A stretch of 60,257 bases of DNA from a virus. The stretch lies in IMG/VR virus record IMGVR_UViG_3300009164_004524, positions 1 to 60,257 of that record, one strand, 5' to 3'. Below the pieces are notes generated by a model. It did no database searches, was not told where the DNA came from, and was given only the letters and a program-made list of their open reading frames with translations. Made by a program: the position numbers and the translations under genes. Below, piece by piece: positions 42,316 through 52,042 of this stretch (position 1 is the first letter of the stretch; every line of letters starts with the position of its first letter).

Positions 42316-45251
42316 GCTGTATAAATAACTTTGGGGATATTAATGAAACATTTATAATTGAGCCGTTGGTGCTTGATGATACCTTTGTGACTGGGTTTAC
42401 CTTGTCATCAAACAATATTACCCTAACACAAAATAGAATTGACCAATATTCAGCTTTTACTATAACATTATCAGGACTTACTGGTTCATCATTAAATGTG
42501 TATGTGACTGGTGGTACATATAATAATACTACAGGTACTGCAACATTTGTTAATTCAACAGGCGGTACATTTCAAGTTACAGGTTTTACAACAGGTTCAA
42601 CATCAACAGCGTCTGGTAACTATTTACCGTTAAGTGGTGGTACTGTTACTGGTAATACAATATTCCAAAGTGGTTTGACAGCTAGTACGATATCAGCAAC
42701 AACAATAAGTGGTGATACGTTTTATGGGGATGGCTCTAAATTAACGGGAATAATCGCTAGTGCTCAATTTACAGGTGGTACTGTTAATGGTGCAACAGTA
42801 TTTACTAGTGGATTAACTGCAAATACAATATCGGCAACAACATATCAAAATTTACCTAACACGTTGTATACGGGTAATGGTGTTTTAAGTGGTAATAGAA
42901 TAGTTGATTTAAGTGGAAAAACATTAAATTTTAGTTCAGTAACAAATCCTGACACGCTTGTTATGAGTGGTGGTAATGTCGGTATAGGGACAACAACGCC
43001 AACAGCTAAATTAGAAGTTGATTATGGTATTGGTGCAGGTCCAGGAGTATCAATCATAGGCGGAGCTAGCACATTTGAAAATGTTGCGTTAAGATTATGG
43101 GATAAAGGTAGCGCACCTCTAAATAGAAATGTATTAGAATTTGGTCATTCAAATGTAAATGTGGCGTATACGCCTGGGGCTCGTGTACTTTCTACAAATC
43201 CTAGTGGATTAACCACTACAGGTGCTAAATTGATATTAGAAACAACAAGTAGTTCAGCAAGTACATGGAATACTAATCTATTAGTATTAAGTAACGATAG
43301 TAAAATAGGTATTGGAACAGATACACCTACTTATAAATTAGATGTATTTGGGAATGGTAGATTTACTAATGAATTATATGTTGACACAAATTTATATATA
43401 AATAATTATTTTCAAATAGATACCACATCTACAAGTATCCCAAGTGGATATGTAGGTATATGGAGAAGAAAGATAAATGGTGCATCTACATATTTCATGG
43501 AAGATGAACAAGGTGGTGCTAAAGATAAATGGGCATTTATATCAAGATTTAGTTATGGGCAAACTAGAGAATGGAATCAAACTAATTCATCTATAGTTGA
43601 CATTAATTATGGGTGGCAAACCCCTAATGATATTAACTTTGAAGCAGCAACATTACTAATAGACCCAGTAATTAATATTACAGGACAAACAGGTACTAAA
43701 GTCAGGGGTATATATTATAATCCAACTCTTTCTGCACTAACGGGTACAACACATATTGCATTTGAAAATAAAACAGGTGATATAATATTTGGTAATCTAT
43801 CAGGTAGTACTACAAGAATGGTTGTTGCTGATAGTACAGGTAAACTAAGTACGCAAGTTATTTCTAATGCGGTTACTTTTACTGGTGGAACAGTAAGTGG
43901 TCCAACAGTATTCCAAAGCGGGTTAACAGCAAATACAATATCAGCAACAACGTATGAAAATTTACCTAAAGATGTATTTGTAACTGGTGGTACATATAGC
44001 GCTGCTGCTAGTACACTTATATTTACAAATAACACAGGCGGTACATTTAATGTTAGTGGTATTACTTCTAGTACTACATTTACTGGTGGTACAGTTAGTG
44101 GTGCAACAAATTTCTTAAGTGGGCTAACGGCAAATACAATATCTGCAACTACATATCAAAATTTACCTGTAACTGCCGACACTTTTGTCACAGGGTTTAC
44201 ATTATCGTCAAATACAATAACACTTACACAAAATAGAGCCGACCAATACTCAGCGTTTACAATTAGTTTATCGGCGTATACAGGTAGTTCATCTGCATCA
44301 GGTGCTTATCTTCCATTAAGTGGTGGTACGGTAACAGGTAATACGGTATTTACTGGTGGTTTAACAGCAAATACATTAAATGTAACTGGTAATACAAATT
44401 TAAGTAATATAACTGCAAATACATTAACCGTAACTGGCAGTACTAGATTAGCTGCTATAACCGCAAATACATTAAATGTAACTGGCAGTACTAGATCAGC
44501 CGCTGTAACTGCTGATACGTTAACTGTAACTGGAAATACTAGATTAGCTGGTTTAACAGCAAATACATTAACTATAACTGGTAATACACTTTTAGCTGGT
44601 TTAACAGCAAATACATTAACTATAACTGGTAATACACTTTTAGCTGGTTTAACAGCAAGTACAATATCTGCAACTACATATCAAAATTTACCTGTAACTG
44701 CCGACACTTTTGTCACAGGGTTTACATTATCGTCAAATACAATAACACTAACACAGAATAGAACAGGACAGTATTCTGCATTTACAATAAGCCTGTCTGC
44801 ATATACTGGTAGCTCAACATCTGTAAGTGGGGCATTTTTACCATTAAGTGGTGGTACTGTAAGTGGTGCAACATCATTTATTAGTGGTTTAACAGCAAAT
44901 ACGGTATCAGCAACAACATATCAAAATTTACCTAACACGTTGTATACGGGTAATGGTGTTTTAAATAGTAATAGGATAGTTGATTTAAGTGGAAGGACAT
45001 TAAATTTTAGTTCATCTACGTCAGCAAATAATCTTGTACTAAGTGGTGGTAGTGTGGGTATTGGAACAGCAACACCTTCTGCTTCAGCCTTGTTTGAAAT
45101 TTCTTCAACAACCAAAGGGTTTTTAGGTCCAAGAATGACTGAAGCACAAAGATTGGCAATAACTGCAACAGCTGGTTTAATTGTTTATCAAACCGATGCC
45201 GATGAGGGTTATTTTTTATATAAATCATTTGGTTGGGTTCAAATAATGTAA
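42312..45251 (+). CDS. Large tail fibre protein (979 aa)
   Basis: This is a modular fibre. It has repeated DTFVTGFTLSSNTITL/YSAFTISLSAYTG modules (near residues 22, 622 and 797), fibre units such as GNVGIGTTTPTAKLEV (about 220), and a globular insertion around residues 350-440 (FQIDTTSTSIPSGYVGIWRR). A run of about eight short ANTLNVTGNT/RLAGL repeats lies near residues 680-785. The C-terminus (STTKGFLGPRMTEAQRLAI, YFLYKSFGWVQIM) matches the end domain of the 23445 fibre. It is translationally coupled to the 41263 gene. Confidence 0.8.
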   Translation: MSCINNFGDINETFIIEPLVLDDTFVTGFTLSSNNITLTQNRIDQYSAFTITLSGLTGSSLNVYVTGGTYNNTTGTATFVNSTGGTFQVTGFTTGSTSTASGNYLPLSGGTVTGNTIFQSGLTASTISATTISGDTFYGDGSKLTGIIASAQFTGGTVNGATVFTSGLTANTISATTYQNLPNTLYTGNGVLSGNRIVDLSGKTLNFSSVTNPDTLVMSGGNVGIGTTTPTAKLEVDYGIGAGPGVSIIGGASTFENVALRLWDKGSAPLNRNVLEFGHSNVNVAYTPGARVLSTNPSGLTTTGAKLILETTSSSASTWNTNLLVLSNDSKIGIGTDTPTYKLDVFGNGRFTNELYVDTNLYINNYFQIDTTSTSIPSGYVGIWRRKINGASTYFMEDEQGGAKDKWAFISRFSYGQTREWNQTNSSIVDINYGWQTPNDINFEAATLLIDPVINITGQTGTKVRGIYYNPTLSALTGTTHIAFENKTGDIIFGNLSGSTTRMVVADSTGKLSTQVISNAVTFTGGTVSGPTVFQSGLTANTISATTYENLPKDVFVTGGTYSAAASTLIFTNNTGGTFNVSGITSSTTFTGGTVSGATNFLSGLTANTISATTYQNLPVTADTFVTGFTLSSNTITLTQNRADQYSAFTISLSAYTGSSSASGAYLPLSGGTVTGNTVFTGGLTANTLNVTGNTNLSNITANTLTVTGSTRLAAITANTLNVTGSTRSAAVTADTLTVTGNTRLAGLTANTLTITGNTLLAGLTANTLTITGNTLLAGLTASTISATTYQNLPVTADTFVTGFTLSSNTITLTQNRTGQYSAFTISLSAYTGSSTSVSGAFLPLSGGTVSGATSFISGLTANTVSATTYQNLPNTLYTGNGVLNSNRIVDLSGRTLNFSSSTSANNLVLSGGSVGIGTATPSASALFEISSTTKGFLGPRMTEAQRLAITATAGLIVYQTDADEGYFLYKSFGWVQIM
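44340..44665 (+). repeat. Tandem ~60-nt repeats in fibre gene
   Basis: About six units encoding LTANTL(N/T)(V/I)TGNT with LAG or LSN linkers recur on a ~60-nt period. The last two, LTANTLTITGNTLLAG, are identical at the protein level and nearly so in DNA, indicating a recent duplication. Confidence 0.8.
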
Positions 45252-45254
45252 TAT

Positions 45255-46427
45255 ATGGGCGTTAATATACTAGGAAATACTATTATAAAAGGAAATGCAA
45301 TATTTGGACCAAATCCAAACACTATCCCAGGTCTTGCCGACCCATCATTTAACATCGGTGATGGGTTTAATGCCTTAGTGCATTCGGTATCAGTTCAGAC
45401 AGATAATAAAATTCTTGTTGTTGGTAATTTTACAACATACAGTGGTATATCAGCAAATGGTATTATTAGATTAAATTCAGATGGTAGTAAAGATTCATCA
45501 TTTAATACAGGTGCTGGGTTTGATGGCCTTGTTCTAAGTTTAAGTTTACAAACAGATGGAAAAATATTGGTTGGTGGTGCTTTTTCAACATACAGTGGTA
45601 TATCAGCAAATGGATTAATCAGATTGAATTCAGATGGTAGTAAAGATTCATCATTTAATATAGGTACTGGATTTAGTAAAGATATTATTGGTGTACAAAT
45701 TTGGGATATTAAAATTCAGTCTGATAATAAAATACTAGTATGTGGTGCTTTTTCAACATTTAGTGGTATATCAGCAAATAATATTATTAGATTAAATTCT
45801 GACGGTAGCAAGGATAATTCGTTTGTTTATGGTACTGGGTTCAATACAAACTTTCTTTTCGCTTTAGCAATTCAAAGTGACGGAAAAATATTGGCTGGTG
45901 GTACTTTTACAACATACAGTGGTATATCAGCAAATCGTATTATTAGGTTAAATTCTGATGGTACCAAAGATTCATCATTTAATATAGGTGCTGGGTTTGA
46001 TAGTACTGTTCAAGGTTTGAGTTTGCAAACTGATGGAAAAATATTGGTTGGTGGTACTTTTTCAACATACAGTGGTATATCAGCAAATGGTATTATTAGA
46101 TTAAATTCAGATGGTAGCAAAGATAATTTATTCGTTTATGGTACTGGGTTTGCTAATAGCAATTCATTGTTTCGTAATATAATAGATGGTAGTGGAAAAA
46201 TAATTTTTATGGGTTCGTATACACTATATAATGGAGGCACATCAAACCGTATAATTAGATTAAATTCTGATGGTAGTAAAGATAATTCATTTATTACTGG
46301 TGTTGGATTTAATGATTCGACTCGCTCAGGTACAATTCAATCAGATGGAAAAATACTAGTTTGTGGAAATTTTACAACTTATGATGGTGTAACTGCTAAT
46401 TGTTTAATTAGGCTTAATGGAAACTAA
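45255..46427 (+). CDS. Seven-repeat delta-60 (beta-propeller-like) virion protein
   Basis: After a short attachment-like N-terminus (GVNILGNTIIKGNAIFGPN), this 390-residue protein consists of seven delta-60 repeats of about 51 residues. Each has DxSFNxGxGF, QTDGKILVGG(A/T)F, TYSGISAN and IIRLNSDGSK elements. Exactly seven copies fits a closed seven-bladed propeller, with the last blade ending at RLNGN. Delta-60 repeats are common in secreted bacterial proteins but rarely noted in phage virions. A receptor-binding or glycan-binding role is inferred. It starts 3 nt after the 42312 fibre stop. Confidence 0.8.
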   Translation: MGVNILGNTIIKGNAIFGPNPNTIPGLADPSFNIGDGFNALVHSVSVQTDNKILVVGNFTTYSGISANGIIRLNSDGSKDSSFNTGAGFDGLVLSLSLQTDGKILVGGAFSTYSGISANGLIRLNSDGSKDSSFNIGTGFSKDIIGVQIWDIKIQSDNKILVCGAFSTFSGISANNIIRLNSDGSKDNSFVYGTGFNTNFLFALAIQSDGKILAGGTFTTYSGISANRIIRLNSDGTKDSSFNIGAGFDSTVQGLSLQTDGKILVGGTFSTYSGISANGIIRLNSDGSKDNLFVYGTGFANSNSLFRNIIDGSGKIIFMGSYTLYNGGTSNRIIRLNSDGSKDNSFITGVGFNDSTRSGTIQSDGKILVCGNFTTYDGVTANCLIRLNGN

Positions 46428-46437
46428 TAATAAACTC

Positions 46438-46447
46438 TAATATTTAT
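46438..46447 (+). promoter_or_regulatory. Putative phage promoter motif (TAATATTTAT)
   Basis: This copy lies 18 nt before the 46466 gene start and is followed by AAATAAC, similar to the bases after the copy before the neck-like gene. Confidence 0.4.
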
Positions 46448-46465
46448 AAATAACAAATATATTAA

Positions 46466-47401
46466 ATGGCAGTAAATAACGGAGCATTCTATAGTCAAAC
46501 ACAAGGGTTAAAGCTATCAACAAATAGCACAAACAGGGTTATTGTTTCAACAGCTGGTACAACGACGTTTACTGGTATTACAAGCGGCTCAACACTTATT
46601 GATGTTAGAGGTACTAGTGGTCAATTGATGTCGGTAACGGATACATTAACTGGTTCGTTATTAACAGTAAATAATAATATTGGTAATTCAATATTTCAAG
46701 TAAATTCAAATAGTTCTATTATTGGTGGTTCCGCAAATACCAATACGTTTGTTATTAGTGGTACAAATGTTGGTATTGGAACAAGAACACCAGAATCAAA
46801 ATTACAAGTTAGTGGACTTACAACCATAACAGGTCAATGGAATACAAGTAGTACTGTAAATGGATTACACTTTTCATTTGGACATCCAGTTACTGGTCCA
46901 AATATTGGGCAAATATATTCAATTCAAAATGGTTCAACTTGGAGGCGTTTAGATGTAGAAGGCGACCCTTTAGTATTAAATGCACAGAGTGGTGGTAATG
47001 TTGGTATTGGAACAGTATCACCATCAAATAAATTACATGTATTTGCAGCAACCGACCCAATTAAAGTAGAAGGGGTACAAACAGGTACCGACACTGAATT
47101 ATTAACAATAGATGGAAGTGGTGTTATACATAAAGTATCATCATCTTCAGTTGGTGGTGCATTTTTAAGAAACGAGACAAATTCAGGTGCGACAGATACA
47201 ATAACAATAAATCAATCAATTTTTAATCCTTCTGACTTAACGGTATTAAGTACAAGTGTATTTATAGTTGATACTAACGCCGACTACTATATATTGGGTG
47301 ATTTATATAATTATGGTGATATTGTTGTTGACGGAACTTTAAAGGTTGGTGGGGTTATTTATAATAGAGGTACTATAACAGGTTCAGGAATAATAGAATA
47401 A
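46466..47401 (+). CDS. Tail fibre protein (311 aa)
   Basis: This short fibre has two GxNVGIGTxxP units (TNVGIGTRTPESKLQV near residue 105 and GNVGIGTVSPSNKLHV near 180). These are followed by DPIKVEGVQTGTDTELLTID, a segment also present in the giant fibres as ATDPIRIEG. The C-terminal 55 residues (LYNYGDIVVDGTLKVGGVIYNRG) look like a small beta-helix cap with alternating Gly. It has no signal peptide or S74 domain. It is probably an alternative or accessory fibre segment. Confidence 0.7.
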   Translation: MAVNNGAFYSQTQGLKLSTNSTNRVIVSTAGTTTFTGITSGSTLIDVRGTSGQLMSVTDTLTGSLLTVNNNIGNSIFQVNSNSSIIGGSANTNTFVISGTNVGIGTRTPESKLQVSGLTTITGQWNTSSTVNGLHFSFGHPVTGPNIGQIYSIQNGSTWRRLDVEGDPLVLNAQSGGNVGIGTVSPSNKLHVFAATDPIKVEGVQTGTDTELLTIDGSGVIHKVSSSSVGGAFLRNETNSGATDTITINQSIFNPSDLTVLSTSVFIVDTNADYYILGDLYNYGDIVVDGTLKVGGVIYNRGTITGSGIIE

Positions 47402-47419
47402 AAACAAAAATTAAAATAT

Positions 47420-47866
47420 ATGCCAAGTTACATAGAATTAGATAAAAACGCAAGTGTCCCAGCTTCATCAGATGTAAGCAAATTAATACTTTCATTAAAC
47501 TCATTAGGTCAATTGGTGGTAACCAATAGTACTGGAAATTCTTCGTTTCCAACATTTACAACAGCGTCACCAACCTATCCAGATATTGATTTATCTAGTG
47601 GTAATTACACTATATCGGGTGGAGGTGTTTATGAAATTATTACCGCATCGGGTGGTAATGAATTGTTTTTTCCAAACCCAACAACTTTAACGGGTCAAAC
47701 AATTACGGTCATAAATAGTGATGGTAGTAACAGTATTACTATAAATAATAATGGTTTTCAACCATATGATAAAGGTAGTAACTCACAAATTACTTCAATT
47801 GGTTCAACAGACCAATATCAATTTGTTGCAATAAAAGATAAATGGAGAGGTGGTAAATTCTCATAA
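47420..47866 (+). CDS. Small fibre-tip-like virion protein
   Basis: This 148-residue beta-rich protein begins MPSYIELDKNASVPASSDVS, ending its N-domain near residue 50. It then has a compact domain (NYTISGGGVYEIITASGGNE, TITVINSDGSNSITI, QYQFVAIKDKWRGGKF) resembling the final beta domain of the 12143 fibre. It may be a separate fibre tip or a cap protein. It lies 18 nt after the 46466 gene and 7 nt before the next fibre, in one operon. Confidence 0.55.
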   Translation: MPSYIELDKNASVPASSDVSKLILSLNSLGQLVVTNSTGNSSFPTFTTASPTYPDIDLSSGNYTISGGGVYEIITASGGNELFFPNPTTLTGQTITVINSDGSNSITINNNGFQPYDKGSNSQITSIGSTDQYQFVAIKDKWRGGKFS

Positions 47867-47873
47867 TTAATAT

Positions 47874-48995
47874 ATGAAGACAATAATAACATTAGATAGG
47901 GCTAATCAGCCATATGGGTATCCGCAGTTAAACGCTAGTGGTAATTTTGACAATATAATTGTTAGTGGTCTGACAGCAAATACGTTATCTGCAACAACAT
48001 ATCTTAACTTACCAGTTACAACTGATACGTTTGTTACGGGGTTTACGTTATCTAGTAATACAATAACTTTAAGGCAAAATATAACAGGACAGTATTCTGC
48101 ATTTACAATAAGCCTGTCCGCATATACGGGTAGTTCATCTACGTCGGGAGCGTATCTCCCATTAAGTGGGGGTACGGTAACGGGAAATACAATATTCCAA
48201 TCGGGATTAACCGCAAACACATTAAATGTTACAGGTAATACTTTATTATCAGGATTAACGGCAAATACAATAAGTGCAACAACGTATCTTAATTTACCTA
48301 CTTATATTAGTGCAACTACACTATCAGGTAATGTATTGAGTGTTACATCAAATAGTAGTGCGGCAGTTACTTACACCATTAGTGCTGTTACAGGTGGTTC
48401 TTATTTAAACGGAACGCTTACGCTTAGTGGTAGTGGTGGTGTTAACGGAATACAAATTACAGGTTTTAGTACAAATACAGCAACATCTTTTACAGGTGGT
48501 ACAGTTAGTGGTGCAACATCATTTATTAGTGGGTTAACAGCAAATACAATATCAGCAACAACATATCAAAATGTTAATGCTGTTACAGGTGGAACATATT
48601 CTAACGGAACAATCACATTAAGTGGAACGGGAAATGTTAATGGAAACACAATAACAGGTTTTAGTACTGGTAGTGGTGGATTAACATGGCAATTTGCAAC
48701 GTCTCCAATAACAGCATCAACTAATAATGGATATATAACAACAGGCACAACATTAATTAATTTGCCAGTATCCGCAAGCTTGGGTAGTGTTATTGAAGTT
48801 GTTTCAGCGTCAGATAGTTTATTTACAATAACACAAAACGTAAATCAATTTATAAGATTTGGTATTATAACGACAACACAAACATCAGGTACATTAGTTT
48901 CACAAAATAATGGTGATTCTATTAGATTAGTTTGTACTAGTGCAAATACGGTATTTACTGTGGTATCTGCGGTAGGTACGATAACATTAAATTAA
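47874..48995 (+). CDS. Tail fibre protein (373 aa)
   Basis: This fibre contains the DTFVTGFTLSSNTITLRQN module near residue 50 and GLTANTISATTYLNLP shaft units. Two GGTYSNGTITLSGTGNVNG units also occur at the end of the giant 12143 fibre. The last 100 residues form a beta domain (TTGTTLINLPVSASLGSVIEVV, FTITQNVNQFIRFG, ending GTITLN) typical of fibre ends that close a trimer. It lacks S74 and signal sequences. It sits directly ahead of three glycine-rich paralogues. Confidence 0.75.
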   Translation: MKTIITLDRANQPYGYPQLNASGNFDNIIVSGLTANTLSATTYLNLPVTTDTFVTGFTLSSNTITLRQNITGQYSAFTISLSAYTGSSSTSGAYLPLSGGTVTGNTIFQSGLTANTLNVTGNTLLSGLTANTISATTYLNLPTYISATTLSGNVLSVTSNSSAAVTYTISAVTGGSYLNGTLTLSGSGGVNGIQITGFSTNTATSFTGGTVSGATSFISGLTANTISATTYQNVNAVTGGTYSNGTITLSGTGNVNGNTITGFSTGSGGLTWQFATSPITASTNNGYITTGTTLINLPVSASLGSVIEVVSASDSLFTITQNVNQFIRFGIITTTQTSGTLVSQNNGDSIRLVCTSANTVFTVVSAVGTITLN

Positions 48996-49002
48996 TTGTT
49001 TT

Positions 49003-49995
49003 ATGGCAGTAAATAATAGTATAAATGAAGTTTCAAACGTTCAAATATTTACGTCCGTAGGTTCTAATACTTGGATAAAACCCGTTGGGGTTAAATTCGT
49101 GTATGTTGAATGTATTGGTGGCGGAGGTGGCGGAGGTGGCGGAGGTTCAGCATCTGGAGCAACATATAGAATGGGTGGTGGTGGCGGTGGAGGGGCTTCT
49201 TTTGTTTCAAAACTTTACTTAGCCTCGGAGTTATCGTTATCAGAACCAATTACAGTTGCCTCGGGTGGGACTGGTGGTGCGGGTGGTGCTGGTAATGCCT
49301 CTAACGTAGGTGTTATTGGTTCTACAGGTGGTAATTCAATATTTAGTTCAGGTTTAACAATATTAACAGCCTATGGAGGTGGTTCTGGTGCTGGGGGTAG
49401 AGTTACGGCAGTTTCTAATTCAGGTGGTGGTGGAGGTGGTACTGTTAGTGTTGGTGCTGCTGGTGCTGGTGCCGCTGTTGCAGGTGGTAATCCAGCAGGA
49501 GCAAGTACAACCACTTTAGCTTTTGGTGGCACTGGTGGCGCTGGAACAATTGCTGCTCCGTCGGGTGGTGCTGCTCAATATGGTGGTGCTGGGGGTGGTG
49601 GAACTTCGACGACTGGTATTAATTTTTCAGGCGGATGTTCATTATATGGTGGTGGCGGAGGCGGTGCTGGTGGAGGTGCAAATAGCGTACCGACTGTTTA
49701 TGACGCAAAACCAGGCGGAAGTTCAGGTACTTATACTGGTATTACGGGTGGTGCTTTTGGAACAAGTGGTATATCACCAACTTCGGGTGGAACAGGTACA
49801 AATAAAGGTAATGGTTCTGGCGATGGAGGTGGAGGTGGCGGTGGAACCGCAACTTTAAATACAGCAGGTACTAATGGTGGTGTTGGTGGTGCGCCTGGTG
49901 GCGGTGGTGGAGGTGGTGGGGGCGGTACACGTGCTAGCAGTGGTGGCACTGGCGGTGCTGGTGGTCGCGGTGAAATAAGGGTTTATTCGTGGTAA
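49003..49995 (+). CDS. Glycine-rich adhesin, paralogue 1
   Basis: This is a 330-residue protein. The N-terminal 40 residues (VQIFTSVGSNTWIKPVGVKFVYV) and C-terminal 15 (GAGGRGEIRVYSW) are conserved among three tandem paralogues. Between them lie long Gly-rich runs such as GGGGGGGGG with short variable loops. In T4-like phages, Gly-rich adhesins (gp38 type) fold as polyglycine II helices that present variable receptor-binding loops at the fibre tip; the same is inferred here although the flanks differ from gp38. The strong Gly bias makes this stretch GC-richer than its surroundings. Confidence 0.7.
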   Translation: MAVNNSINEVSNVQIFTSVGSNTWIKPVGVKFVYVECIGGGGGGGGGGSASGATYRMGGGGGGGASFVSKLYLASELSLSEPITVASGGTGGAGGAGNASNVGVIGSTGGNSIFSSGLTILTAYGGGSGAGGRVTAVSNSGGGGGGTVSVGAAGAGAAVAGGNPAGASTTTLAFGGTGGAGTIAAPSGGAAQYGGAGGGGTSTTGINFSGGCSLYGGGGGGAGGGANSVPTVYDAKPGGSSGTYTGITGGAFGTSGISPTSGGTGTNKGNGSGDGGGGGGGTATLNTAGTNGGVGGAPGGGGGGGGGGTRASSGGTGGAGGRGEIRVYSW

Positions 49996-50008
49996 TAATA
50001 AATTAAAA

Positions 50009-50995
50009 ATGGCAATAAATAATAGTATAAATTCTGCAAGAAACATACAGGTGTTTACAACTGTTGGTAGTTCGACATGGATAAAACCGACTGGTGCAAA
50101 ATTCGTATATGTTGTGTGTATTGGTGCTGGTGGAGGTGGTGGTGGTGCTTCATACTCTTTAGGAACAGCACCTAAATGGGGTGGTGCTGGTGGTGGTGGT
50201 GGTGCTTTTGCTTATAAAGTATTTAGTGCAAGTGATTTAGCTAACACGGTGCCTATTGTTGTAGGTGCTGGTGGTACTGGTGGTACCAGTGGACTTTCAG
50301 GGTCAACAACATCTGGTGGAATTGGTGGTAGTTCTTTTTTTGGTACAGGTGCAACAACATATTTGGTTAGTTATGGTGGTGGTGGTGGTGCTAGAGGTGG
50401 TATTGATATAGGTGCTGGTGGTGGTGGTGGTGGTGGTACTGGTGGGGCTGGTAGTGTTGGTGATTCATTGGTTGCTATTGGAGGGCAACCAGGTTATGCC
50501 GCAGTAAGCCCTGTAGTGGCTCAAACTTGTATTGGTGGTACGGGGGCAAGTGGTGGTAGTAACCCAACTAATGGAGGTTTAACTGAATATGGTGGTGGAG
50601 GTGGTTGTGGTCATGATGGTAGTCTTACACCAGCAATTGGTCCTGGAGGTTCATCATTATTTGGTGGTGGCGGTGGTGGTGCTGGTGGAACCTCAAATTA
50701 TCTTGGTACTATACTTGTAAATTCAACCTCAGGCGGTACTAGTCGTTCTTATGTTGTTGGTGGTGGTGCTTCAGGCGGTACAAATGGTGCATCACCAACA
50801 TCAGGTGGTACAGGTACTTCATATGGTGTTGGTGGTGGTGGTGGTGGTGGAACAATAACACCAAACACAATAGGTGGTAATGGTGGTGTAGGCGGTGCAG
50901 GCGGTGGAGGTGGTGGAGGTGGTTGTGGTGCGGATATTGGTGCTGGTAATGGTGGTGCTGGTGGTCGTGGTGAAGTAAGAGTGTATACTTTTTAA
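50009..50995 (+). CDS. Glycine-rich adhesin, paralogue 2
   Basis: This is a 328-residue paralogue of the 49003 and 51008 proteins. It keeps the VFTTVGSSTWIKPTGAKFVYV start and GGRGEVRVYTF end, with Gly runs interrupted by its own set of loops. It has a few Cys (AQTCIGGTGASGG, GGGGCGHDGS) not shared in position with paralogue 1. It follows paralogue 1 by 13 nt. Three copies in a row could be simultaneous tip proteins of different specificity. Confidence 0.7.
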   Translation: MAINNSINSARNIQVFTTVGSSTWIKPTGAKFVYVVCIGAGGGGGGASYSLGTAPKWGGAGGGGGAFAYKVFSASDLANTVPIVVGAGGTGGTSGLSGSTTSGGIGGSSFFGTGATTYLVSYGGGGGARGGIDIGAGGGGGGGTGGAGSVGDSLVAIGGQPGYAAVSPVVAQTCIGGTGASGGSNPTNGGLTEYGGGGGCGHDGSLTPAIGPGGSSLFGGGGGGAGGTSNYLGTILVNSTSGGTSRSYVVGGGASGGTNGASPTSGGTGTSYGVGGGGGGGTITPNTIGGNGGVGGAGGGGGGGGCGADIGAGNGGAGGRGEVRVYTF

Positions 50996-51007
50996 AAAAA
51001 AATAATT

Positions 51008-52018
51008 ATGGCAATAAATAATAATATAAACGAAGTACCAGATTTACAGGTGTTTACAACTGTTGGTAATTCGACTTGGGTAAAACCGACAGGTGCAAAA
51101 TTCGTATATGTTGTATGTATTGGTGCTGGGGGTGGAGGTGGTAGTGGCGCAAAAGCAAACAACGGTAATAATAGAACGGGTGGGACTGGTGGTGGTGGTG
51201 GCGCATATGCTGAAAAATTTTATTTAGCAAGTACGTTGTCTAGTACAGAACCAATATTTGTTGGTTCTGGCGGTATTGGTGGGGCTAGTGTAACTATTTC
51301 TGGTATTGGAAGAGGTGGTGGTAATGGTGAAAACTCTTTTTTTAGTTCTGGAGCAACACAATTAATTGGTTATGCTGGTGGTGGTGGTATTGGTGGTTTG
51401 TCAGCAACGACAGCTCAGGTTGGTGGTGGTGGTGGTGGTAATGGTGGTGCTGGTTTAAGTGGTATTACTACAACTGCAACATACGGTGGTGGGGTACCTG
51501 GAGTAGCATCTTTAATAGCTATAGGTGGTCAAGGAGCGTCTGGACTAGGTTCTAGTACAGCTGGTTTAGGTAGTGGAAACGCTGAATATGGTGGTGGCTC
51601 TGGCGGTTCTAGAGGTGTTACTAACCTTATCCCTAAAGATGGGGGTAGTTCGATATTTGGTGCTGGTGGCGGTGGTGTTGGTGGTAGTACTGGTAGTGGT
51701 AATGTTGGTGTTGCTCCGACTTCTGGTGGCACTTCGGGGTCATATATTTCAGGTGGTGGTTCTGCACCTGGGGCTAATAGTTCAACAGCGCCAACATCTG
51801 GTAGTACAGGTGCTAGCGGAAATTCCATAAAATGTGGTAATGGTGGTGGTGGTGGTGGGGGTGCTGCGGCTGCTTCTGGTAATATTAACGGTGAAGCAGG
51901 AGGAAATGGTGGTGCATGTGGTGGTGGAGGTGGTGGTGGTGGTAATGCTACCAACACTGGAAATAGTGGTGCTGGTGGTACTGGTGGTCGTGGTGAAGTA
52001 AGGGTTTATACATGGTAA
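51008..52018 (+). CDS. Glycine-rich adhesin, paralogue 3
   Basis: This 336-residue third paralogue begins with INEVPDLQVFTTVGNSTW and ends GGRGEVRVYTW. Its N-terminus is nearer paralogue 2 (KFVYVVCIGAGGGGG) while the start of its sequence (NINEV) is nearer paralogue 1, a pattern suggesting exchange between copies. The internal Gly-rich core has distinct loops (AKANNGNNRTGG, GVTNLIPKDGGSS). It follows paralogue 2 by 12 nt and precedes the 52043 gene by 24 nt. Confidence 0.7.
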   Translation: MAINNNINEVPDLQVFTTVGNSTWVKPTGAKFVYVVCIGAGGGGGSGAKANNGNNRTGGTGGGGGAYAEKFYLASTLSSTEPIFVGSGGIGGASVTISGIGRGGGNGENSFFSSGATQLIGYAGGGGIGGLSATTAQVGGGGGGNGGAGLSGITTTATYGGGVPGVASLIAIGGQGASGLGSSTAGLGSGNAEYGGGSGGSRGVTNLIPKDGGSSIFGAGGGGVGGSTGSGNVGVAPTSGGTSGSYISGGGSAPGANSSTAPTSGSTGASGNSIKCGNGGGGGGGAAAASGNINGEAGGNGGACGGGGGGGGNATNTGNSGAGGTGGRGEVRVYTW

Positions 52019-52042
52019 TAATAAATTATAAAAAATAATAAA

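Noticed and set aside
49731-51957. Long proline-rich antisense reading frames opposite the glycine-rich genes
   Set aside because: They are the mirror of poly-Gly codons (GGN read as CCN). They lack start contexts, and the plus-strand genes have clear conserved ends.
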